Shown piece by piece: positions 1 to 5,547 of a DNA stretch of 5,547 nucleotides. The notes beneath the pieces are model-generated. The model did not search any database and had not been told where the DNA came from. It was given only the letters and a program-made list of their open reading frames with translations. Within the stretch, counting starts at the first letter, position 1. Each line of letters starts with the position of its first letter. This DNA is from Thioalkalivibrio sp. GTDB lineage: Bacteria > Pseudomonadota > Gammaproteobacteria > SpSt-1174. The stretch is from NCBI GenBank assembly GCA_011046015.1, contig DSBO01000061.1:1-5547 (forward strand), given 5' to 3'. Position numbers and translations under genes: made by a program.

Positions 1-18
1 GTCCAGACCCCACTCGCC

Positions 19-807
19 ATGCCGGAAGTCATCATCCTCTATCTCCTGCTCGGCGCCATCGTCGGCGTCATCGCCGGCCTGCTGGGGATCGGCGGCGGCC
101 TGTTGATCGTGCCGGTGCTCACCTGGCTGTTTCTCGACACCGGGCTGCTGCCCGAGGACACGGTGCAGTACGCCGTCGGCACCTCGCTGGCCACCATCGT
201 CTTCACCTCGCTCTCCTCGATCCGCGCCCACCACCTGCGCGGCGCGGTGCGCTGGGACATCGTCGCCCGGCTGGTACCGGGGATCGTGATCGGGACGCTC
301 GGCGGCGCCCTGCTCGCCACCGTGATCGCCTCGTCCACGCTGGGGGTAATATTCGGCGTGTTCGAGATCCTCATCGCCCTCTACATGGCCGCCGACCTCA
401 AGCCCTCGCCCGCGCGCCGGCTCCCCGCGACCGCGGGCATGACCACGGCGGGCAGCGGCATCGGCGCCGTCTCGGCGCTGCTGGGGATCGGCGGCGGCAC
501 GCTGACGGTGCCATTCCTGGTGTGGTGCAACGTGGTGATGCGCGAGGCGGTGGCCACGGCCAGCGCCTGCGGTCTGCCGATCGCCGTGGCGGGGACGGCA
601 GGCTTTGTGGTCTTCGGGATGAGTTCGACACCGGCGGCGGGCGCCACCGGCTACGTCTACTGGCCGGCCGTGGCCGGTATCGTCGCCGCCAGCGTCTTTA
701 CCGCACCGCTGGGCGCGGCGCTCGCCCACCGTCTGCCGGCACGCCACCTCAAGCGGCTGTTCAGCGTGGTGCTGCTGGTGCTGGGAATCAGGATGCTGCT
801 GACCTGA
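19..807 (+). CDS. TauE/SafE-family sulfite/anion exporter (inner membrane)
   Basis: This is a polytopic inner-membrane permease of the TauE/SafE family. Members export sulfite, sulfoacetate or other small organosulfur anions; the substrate cannot be read from sequence. The protein has 262 residues, usual for the family, and about eight hydrophobic segments (near 4-34, 53-64, 81-103, 108-125, 140-168, 178-200, 212-235 and 246-261). The family's internal duplication is clear: GLLGIGGGLLIVPVL at 20-34 is echoed by ALLGIGGGTLTVPFL at 153-167. VGTSLATIVFTSLSSIRAHH at 53-72 and GYVYWPAVAGI at 211-221 are also typical. The ATG at 19 puts the first helix at the usual place, but the frame is open to the window edge and I see no Shine-Dalgarno sequence in the 18 bases before it, so an upstream start is possible. 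The 3' end overlaps the convergent MFS gene by 20 bp. Family call is firm; substrate unknown. Confidence 0.93.
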   Translation: MPEVIILYLLLGAIVGVIAGLLGIGGGLLIVPVLTWLFLDTGLLPEDTVQYAVGTSLATIVFTSLSSIRAHHLRGAVRWDIVARLVPGIVIGTLGGALLATVIASSTLGVIFGVFEILIALYMAADLKPSPARRLPATAGMTTAGSGIGAVSALLGIGGGTLTVPFLVWCNVVMREAVATASACGLPIAVAGTAGFVVFGMSSTPAAGATGYVYWPAVAGIVAASVFTAPLGAALAHRLPARHLKRLFSVVLLVLGIRMLLT

Positions 808-2068
808 CGGCCGGCCCGACCGCGCCGGGGGCCGCCTCGTCGGCGTCGACGCGCGGATCCATCTCCAGCACAGCCTGCGAGGTACGCGCCATCGGCACGT
901 AATCGGCCTGCTCCTCCACCGTGGCAACCGGCTCGCGCGCGGCCAGGCGGTGCACGCCATAGAGCGCGGCCAAGAGGAAGACCACCGCGGCATAGACCAG
1001 CACCACCTGGTAGCCCAGCCAGCCCATCAGGAAACCGGCCATCACCGGCCCGAACGAGGCACCGATGCCATGCACCAGCAACAGCCCCTTGGTGGCCTCC
1101 AGGATCTCGCCGCTCTCCACCTGGTCGTTCACGTGCGCCACGCTCAGGCCGTAGACGGTGAAGGCAAAGCCGCCGTAGACGAAGGCGGCGAGGAACAGCA
1201 ACCAGGTGGACACGCCCAGCGCGCCGAGCATGGCGATGGCGAGCAGGGCCGAGGCCAGGCAGACCCCCACCAGCACCTTGCGCCGGTCGTGGTTGTCCGA
1301 CAGGTGACCAATGGGCCACTGCAGTAGCGCGCCACCGAAGATCACCGCGCTCATGAACGCCGCGATGCCGGCCTCCGACAGCCCGGCGCGGTGGGCGAAC
1401 AGTGGCCCCACACCCCAGAACGCACCGGTCGTGATGCCGGCCGTGAACGCACCGGCCATGCCCAGGGGCGAGCGGCGCTTCAGCAGCTTCAGGCTGAGCT
1501 TCGGGGCCTCGACCGGGGCCGGCTCGCGCACGCGCGTCATGGCAATGGGCACCAGCGACAGCGACAGCAGCACCGATACCACACCGAAGTTGATGAACGT
1601 GCTCACGTCACCCAGCAGGATCAGGAACTGCCCGAGACCCAGGGCCACCAGCGTGACCATCATGTAGAAGGCGAACAGGCGCCCGCGCGTCTCGCTGCTC
1701 GACAGCGTGTTCAGCCAGCTCTCGATCACCATGTAAAGTCCCAGCAGACAGGCCCCGGTGATGAGACGCAGCACGGCCCAGATGTACGGGTCGACCACCA
1801 TCGCGTGCACGATTGCCGTGGTCGAGGCGATGGAGGCCATGGCGGCGAAGGCGCGGATGTGCCCGACCCGGCGGATGATCGGCGGGCAGATGTAGGCGCC
1901 CACCGAGAAGCCGACGAAGTAGGCGGCCATGACGATCCCGGTCACGCCGTCGGAGAACTGCTCCACGCTTGCGCGCACCGCCAGCATGGTGCCCATCAGC
2001 CCCATACCGGTGAGCAGAATGGCGACCCCCGCCAGCAGCGAGGAGATGGAAGATACCGTGCCTAACAT
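788..2068 (-). CDS. MFS transporter, YcaD-like (UMF2-type) permease
   Basis: This is a major facilitator superfamily permease of 426 residues in the inner membrane, with unknown substrate. Twelve hydrophobic segments are visible, in two sets of six split by a basic cytoplasmic loop near 180-203 (KLSLKLLKRRS). YcaD-branch signatures are MVIESWLN at 113-120, ETRGRLFAFYMMV at 126-138, LLQWPIGHLSDNHDRRKVL at 248-266 (the motif-A-like loop 8-9) and AHVNDQVESGEILEATKGLL at 311-330. After helix 12 comes a hydrophilic tail of about 50 residues containing YVPMARTSQAVLEMDPR (390-406), which I recall as conserved in proteobacterial members. The frame is open further upstream to 2296, but that extension is Arg/Gly-rich and unlike the family, so I chose the ATG at 2068, which has a weak CGGGA ribosome site. 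It is co-directional with the giant barrel gene, with a 272-bp gap. Family call is strong; transported molecule not inferable. Confidence 0.92.
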   Translation of the reverse strand: MLGTVSSISSLLAGVAILLTGMGLMGTMLAVRASVEQFSDGVTGIVMAAYFVGFSVGAYICPPIIRRVGHIRAFAAMASIASTTAIVHAMVVDPYIWAVLRLITGACLLGLYMVIESWLNTLSSSETRGRLFAFYMMVTLVALGLGQFLILLGDVSTFINFGVVSVLLSLSLVPIAMTRVREPAPVEAPKLSLKLLKRRSPLGMAGAFTAGITTGAFWGVGPLFAHRAGLSEAGIAAFMSAVIFGGALLQWPIGHLSDNHDRRKVLVGVCLASALLAIAMLGALGVSTWLLFLAAFVYGGFAFTVYGLSVAHVNDQVESGEILEATKGLLLVHGIGASFGPVMAGFLMGWLGYQVVLVYAAVVFLLAALYGVHRLAAREPVATVEEQADYVPMARTSQAVLEMDPRVDADEAAPGAVGPAVRSAAS

Positions 2069-2073
2069 GAAGA

Positions 2074-2078
2074 TCCCG
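2074..2078 (-). promoter_or_regulatory. Weak ribosome binding site for the MFS gene
   Basis: Read on the - strand, CGGGA lies five bases before the ATG at 2068. It is only a partial Shine-Dalgarno match, but spacing is plausible. It supports the ATG at 2068 over the far upstream in-frame starts, together with the position of the first transmembrane helix. Confidence 0.35.
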
Positions 2079-2099
2079 TAACCCTGAATTGCCGCCGCG

Positions 2100-2117
2100 C
2101 GCCGGCACAAGCCGGCG
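2100..2117 (-). repeat. GC hairpin in the presumed MFS 5' leader
   Basis: CGCCGGC and GCCGGCG form a perfect 7-bp stem around a 4-base loop, about 32 bases upstream of the MFS ATG. It is followed on the - strand by a GC-rich stretch rather than a T run, so it does not look like an intrinsic terminator. In GC-rich DNA such a stem can arise by chance. Confidence 0.35.
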
Positions 2118-2125
2118 AAGCTGGA

Positions 2126-2138
2126 GAACCGATGGTTC
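2126..2138. repeat. Short inverted repeat GAACC-N3-GGTTC (possible operator)
   Basis: A perfect 5-bp dyad with a 3-bp spacer sits about 58-70 bp upstream of the MFS start codon. Position and symmetry would suit a small dimeric repressor or activator, but no regulator gene is present in the window and the arms are short. Regulatory role is inference only. Confidence 0.2.
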
Positions 2139-2315
2139 GTGTGACTGCCGGCCGGCGGCGTGGTTCCGCCAGCAAGGAAATGCGCGCGGCGGACGACGTG
2201 ACCGAAGCGAACCTGGCGACCGCATCCGGGGCGCTCCACAGCCGCGTTCCGGCGGATCAGGCGGGCCCCGCCGCCCCGTCGGTGACGGGACGCCACTCAG
2301 GATAACAGAGTCGGG

Positions 2316-2335
2316 CGGCGCCCTGCAGGGCGCCG
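2316..2335 (-). terminator. Perfect GC hairpin after the giant barrel gene
   Basis: An 8-bp perfect stem (CGGCGCCC / GGGCGCCG) closes a TGCA loop; the core is an 18-bp palindrome at 2317-2334. It begins about six bases after the TGA of the giant gene. On the - strand the hairpin is followed by GCCCGACTCTGTTATCC, which is only modestly T-rich. It is therefore a terminator-like stem, or a mRNA 3'-end stabiliser, rather than a classical intrinsic terminator. Its position favours separate transcription of the MFS gene. Confidence 0.5.
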
Positions 2336-2340
2336 GGGGG

Positions 2341-5300
2341 TCAGAACTTGCCGACCATGTTGATGAACAGGCCCTGGGGCTTGTAGTCCAGGTCGGTCAG
2401 GTCGTCCGAGAAGGAGGCGAAGTTGTAGCCGCCGCCCAGCTTCAGGTTGCTGCCGACATGGCGATACGCCCCCAGCAGCCACCCGTCGCGACTTTCCTCG
2501 GCATCGGGCAGCTCCAGCAGGCGCCATTCGATCAGCGCGTCCCAGCGATGCACGAAGTGCCAGTCGGCACGCAGCACGTAGAGGTGGGCACGGCTGTCGA
2601 AGAACTCGGGATCGGCCCGGTCGGTGCTGACCTGGCCGTGGCGATAGGCATACTTGCCGCCAGCCGACCAGCGCCGTGTCAGGTCATACGTGCCATCGAC
2701 CGAGAGAATATGGCTCTTCTGGACATACTCGGCCGTCGTGTTGGTAACGGTGACCTGCTCCGCCGACGGCAGGTTGTAGAAGTAGGTGTACTTGAACAGC
2801 GCATTGAGACGGTCGTAACTGACCGGGCGGTAGGCGTAGCCCATCACCGCCTCGATGAAATTGCCGTCGTAGAACTCGCCGAGCGAACTTTCGCTCACGG
2901 AGTGGTTGTACTTGCCGATCAGCCGCCAGTCGGGGCTGAGCTGATACTTGAGACTGTTGCGCAACAGCCAGGTGGTGCGCTCCGAACTGGTTGCATCGAG
3001 CGGGTCCTCGCGATTGTCGATACGGTATTCCAGGGCGCTGGCAATGCTCAGGCCGGGGTAGCCGTAGCCGACCCTCAGCCCCAGGGCGCGGCGCTCGGTC
3101 TCGGCGGCGGTCTCCGGATCCTTGAGGGTACCGAAGTCCACGTGCGCGCCGTAGTTCCAGCGGTCGTTGGGTGCCAGATCCACGCCCGCGGCGTGGGTCA
3201 GGCCAGTGGGCACGTCACCATGGGAGTAGCGTTCCTCCAGATACATGCTCGCACTGTCGGAGAAGCGGGTGCGAAAACCCGTGCTCATATTGCCGCGACG
3301 GGCACGCACGCCGTTGTCGCTGCGCTCGTTTTCCAGAGCGTAGTTCATGTAGAGGTTGGTGCGATCGGAGTACAGGTACTCCGTGCCGATGCGCCCGGCC
3401 CCGCCCAGGTCGCCGTCCGACACTTCGCCATTCAGGCGGAAGCGGTCGGTCACGCGGTAACTGCCGCCAGTACCGAATCGGGCGTTCTCGTCGCGGTTGC
3501 CGCTGGTGCTCACCGTGTCCTGCACAAAGCCGTAGGCATTCCACCGGGTACGGGAATCGTATCCGGCCTGCACCCTCAGGTCGGTACGCGTGCCCTCCTC
3601 CTGCGTCAGCGGCACCACCGGCGAATTATCGTCACGCTCATCGCGCCGGACCCCACCGCTGACGGTCCAGTGGCTATCCACCTCGTAATCCACGTTGACC
3701 TCGGCCGCCGTGGTATCCAGGCCCTGGTCCTGGGTACGGCGATCCGCCTTCATGCGCAGCTGCACGCGCTCACCGACCGGCAGTGATAAGGCGCCACCCT
3801 GCTGGGTGGTCTCGGTGAGGGTCACCAGGCCCGGCGCGGAATAACCCGCATCCACCGCCTGGTGGTAGAGACTCAGGGTCCCGGGCACGGACTCGAAGAT
3901 CTCGTCCAGCGCCAGGCTGCCGTCGACACGGTAGGCCGAGGCGCGGCCATCGCTGCCGACCAGCGGCGAGGTGGTATCAAAGCTGTAACCGCCGTCGAAA
4001 GAGCCCAGCGTATCGACGCTGTCGCCCTCGCTTTGCGAACCCTCGACCCGGAGCCAGGTCGCGGCGCTGCGCCGCAGGGTCAGGTCGGCCGCCCCCAGGC
4101 TGCTCTCTGCGCCTTCCTCGTCGTTGCGATTGGCGGTCAGGCCCAGCTTGACGTGATCGCCAAACCAGTAATGGCCGCGTCCACCAAAGGACAGCGCATC
4201 CAGCTCGTCGAAGCCCGGGGTGTACTCGTAACGCGCCACCAGGTACGCTAGGTTACCGGAGCCGCCGCTGTCCACCAGCATGTCATCGGCGACCGTCGCC
4301 GACAGCGGCTCCGTCAGCAGGACGCGGCCCTGGATGTAGTCGATATCGTAATCCAGGCCTGCAACCAGGTTCCTGACCGCCACCACCATGTTCGAGTCGG
4401 GGTCACGCACCTCGATGCGCAGGCGGTCGGAACCCATCAGGATGTCCTGGTGGCGCAGGTAGTAGAGCGAGCCGCCCGTGCCGCGGAACTCGTCGCGGCT
4501 GGCGATGGTGCCGGGTTCGGCCGCGAAGCTGTCGAAGTAGATTCGCTGCTCGCCGAAACTGGTGGTCTCGCGAGACTGCAGGTGCACGTTGGCCCCGTAC
4601 AGCGCGCGGTCCACGTGGGCCAGGCTGTTGTCGGTATAACCGATGTTGAAGTTACCCCACAGGCCGTGGTTCTCGTGCTGCTGCAGCTTCGCGTAGAACT
4701 TGCCCATGGTCGGCGCGCCCTCTTCCACGGTGCTGTCGTCACCGAAGGTCGGGGAGTAGTAATCCGGGTCCATGCGGCGGAACACCGCATCGGGCGACTT
4801 GTTCATGAAGTTGCTGAACAGCTCGTCGACCGGCCCCTCGAGGGTGTCGGCGCTGGCCGTCAGACGCCAGTCCTCACCGAACTTGCCGTCCAGATAGAAA
4901 GCCAGGCGGCCGTCGACGGTCACCGAGTTGTCGTAAGGCCCCTCCTGCTGGGTGACCAGCTGGGCCGGGCCGGTGGTATCGTCGCGGGCGACGGTCACAT
5001 CGGCGATACCGACGTAGAACCAGTCGCTTTTCTTCAACTCCAGGTCGCGCAGGAACAGTTCGCCGTTGCCCTGCGCGTCCAGCACGGCGACTTCCACGCT
5101 GTGCAGTCCGGCGGGCAGCAGCTCTTCCGCCACGAACTCGTTGCCCGTCCCCAGCGGCACGGGGCGCCCGGCCAGCCAGACGGAATGTCCCTCGGGGATG
5201 GAGCGGCCATGCACCTTGATCGCGCCACCGTTGAGCGGGATGTTTTGCAGCGCGAGGCGGTTCCCGCCGTAACCGACGAGCAGCTCGCGCTTCACATCGG

Positions 5301-5547
5301 TCTGCGCATACTGCTCGGTATCGAGCTCGTCGACCACCCACAACTGCTGCTCACGGGTTTCGTCGAACAGTCCCTCGTCGTCATACACGCGCAGCACGTA
5401 CTTGAGCACCCGGCCCGGAGCCCGGTAGTCGTCGAACTCCGCCTGCCACTCGGCGAAACCGTCGGCATTCACCGGCACCACGGCGAGCGGCTCGTCTCGC
5501 ACGGACTTTTCCTGATCGAAGACGCGCACCTCGGCCCGTTCGAAGAA
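2341..5547 (-). CDS. Giant outer-membrane beta-barrel surface protein, 5' end outside window
   Basis: This is the C-terminal 1069 codons of a larger gene: the frame runs in register through the window edge, so the GTG at 5529 is not its start. Residues are counted from the edge. Residues 1-90 are beta-rich linker, with a VLKYVLRVYDDEGLFDET motif near 48-65. Residues 105-172 form an Ig/PEGA-like domain (IKVHGRSIPEGHSVWLAGRPVPL). A conserved module follows: YYSPTFGDDST at 264-274, EFRGTGGSLYYLRHQDI at 354-370 and GLDYDIDYIQGR at 398-409. Residues 447-1069 are alternating amphipathic strands with polar turns, closing with GGGYNFASFSDDLTDLDY and a terminal Phe, the usual BAM recognition end. I see no cysteine and no long hydrophobic helix, consistent with an outer-membrane protein. 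The family recurs in proteobacterial surface loci, often labelled hypothetical, OmpA-like or TonB-receptor-like; function unknown. I see no TonB box or OmpA peptidoglycan-binding domain in the visible part. Confidence 0.85.
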   Translation of the reverse strand, partial: FFERAEVRVFDQEKSVRDEPLAVVPVNADGFAEWQAEFDDYRAPGRVLKYVLRVYDDEGLFDETREQQLWVVDELDTEQYAQTDVKRELLVGYGGNRLALQNIPLNGGAIKVHGRSIPEGHSVWLAGRPVPLGTGNEFVAEELLPAGLHSVEVAVLDAQGNGELFLRDLELKKSDWFYVGIADVTVARDDTTGPAQLVTQQEGPYDNSVTVDGRLAFYLDGKFGEDWRLTASADTLEGPVDELFSNFMNKSPDAVFRRMDPDYYSPTFGDDSTVEEGAPTMGKFYAKLQQHENHGLWGNFNIGYTDNSLAHVDRALYGANVHLQSRETTSFGEQRIYFDSFAAEPGTIASRDEFRGTGGSLYYLRHQDILMGSDRLRIEVRDPDSNMVVAVRNLVAGLDYDIDYIQGRVLLTEPLSATVADDMLVDSGGSGNLAYLVARYEYTPGFDELDALSFGGRGHYWFGDHVKLGLTANRNDEEGAESSLGAADLTLRRSAATWLRVEGSQSEGDSVDTLGSFDGGYSFDTTSPLVGSDGRASAYRVDGSLALDEIFESVPGTLSLYHQAVDAGYSAPGLVTLTETTQQGGALSLPVGERVQLRMKADRRTQDQGLDTTAAEVNVDYEVDSHWTVSGGVRRDERDDNSPVVPLTQEEGTRTDLRVQAGYDSRTRWNAYGFVQDTVSTSGNRDENARFGTGGSYRVTDRFRLNGEVSDGDLGGAGRIGTEYLYSDRTNLYMNYALENERSDNGVRARRGNMSTGFRTRFSDSASMYLEERYSHGDVPTGLTHAAGVDLAPNDRWNYGAHVDFGTLKDPETAAETERRALGLRVGYGYPGLSIASALEYRIDNREDPLDATSSERTTWLLRNSLKYQLSPDWRLIGKYNHSVSESSLGEFYDGNFIEAVMGYAYRPVSYDRLNALFKYTYFYNLPSAEQVTVTNTTAEYVQKSHILSVDGTYDLTRRWSAGGKYAYRHGQVSTDRADPEFFDSRAHLYVLRADWHFVHRWDALIEWRLLELPDAEESRDGWLLGAYRHVGSNLKLGGGYNFASFSDDLTDLDYKPQGLFINMVGKF

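Larger units (their letters stand above)
2069..2340. other. Intergenic gap between giant barrel gene and MFS gene
   Basis: These 272 bp lie after the stop of the giant gene and before the MFS start, both on the - strand. Open frames cross it on both strands, but their translations are Arg/Gly/Pro-rich with no domain or membrane segment, as expected from GC-rich DNA by chance. It contains a strong hairpin at 2316-2335, a GAACC-N3-GGTTC inverted repeat at 2126-2138, a 10-bp palindrome GCCGGCCGGC at 2147-2156 and a GCCGGC hairpin at 2100-2117. The MFS promoter should lie here if the gene is transcribed separately, but I cannot identify a convincing -35/-10 pair. Confidence 0.6.

Noticed and set aside
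657..1319. - strand frame overlapping the MFS gene end and TauE
   Set aside because: It is a shifted frame of the MFS coding strand with Arg/Gly/Ala-rich content and no domain; the MFS frame explains the region.
1391..2065. + strand His/Gln/Arg-rich frame antisense to the MFS gene
   Set aside because: Its composition (many His, Gln, Gly and Arg) is the antisense image of hydrophobic helix codons, with no domain of its own.
2069..2296. 76-residue N-terminal extension of the MFS protein
   Set aside because: The extension is Arg/Gly-rich with no signal or membrane segment, and the family begins directly at the first helix, matching the ATG at 2068.
2299..2307. TGTTATCCT on the - strand as an extended -10 promoter element for the MFS gene
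   Set aside because: Only a partial match, with no -35 box upstream where the GC hairpin lies; too weak to annotate.
2089..3786. Long + strand open frame of 565 codons antisense to the giant gene
   Set aside because: It lies opposite a gene with clear domain structure, has no recognisable domain, and crosses a non-coding gap. Long antisense frames are expected in GC-rich DNA.
5527..5529. GTG as start codon of the giant gene
   Set aside because: The frame stays open to the window edge, no signal peptide follows this codon although an outer-membrane protein needs one, and the region is mid-domain.

Overview
The window looks like chromosomal DNA from a GC-rich Gram-negative bacterium. A very large outer-membrane beta-barrel protein, two inner-membrane transporters of proteobacterial type and the strong G/C third-position bias all point that way. 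A gammaproteobacterium, perhaps a sulfur-oxidising or purple-sulfur relative, is my best guess, but this is inference and I see no marker gene. Nothing indicates a phage, plasmid, insertion sequence or CRISPR array.

Layout. At 19-807 on the + strand is a TauE/SafE-type anion exporter of 262 aa. At 788-2068 on the - strand is a 12-helix major facilitator (MFS) permease of the YcaD-like branch, 426 aa. The two genes converge and share their last 20 bp. From 2069 to 2340 is a 272-bp gap with no convincing gene. It holds GC-rich inverted repeats and a strong perfect hairpin just after the next stop codon. From 2341 to the window end, also on the - strand, is the 3' part (1069 codons) of a giant surface protein gene. 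Its N-terminus lies outside the window.

The giant protein is the most interesting item. It has an N-terminal beta-rich linker, an Ig/PEGA-like domain, a conserved module with the signatures GDDST, GTGGSLYYLRHQDI and DYDIDYIQGR, and then about 620 residues of amphipathic beta-hairpins ending in Phe. By hand I count about 33 strands in that last part. This would put it among the largest single-chain barrels, comparable to SprA and larger than LptD. I recognise the family as a recurrent one in proteobacterial surface-protein loci, but I know of no assigned function.

How the genes relate. The giant gene and the MFS gene are co-directional, but the gap and the hairpin suggest separate transcription. 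The TauE and MFS genes are tied only by their overlapping 3' ends. I see no evidence that the three act in one pathway.
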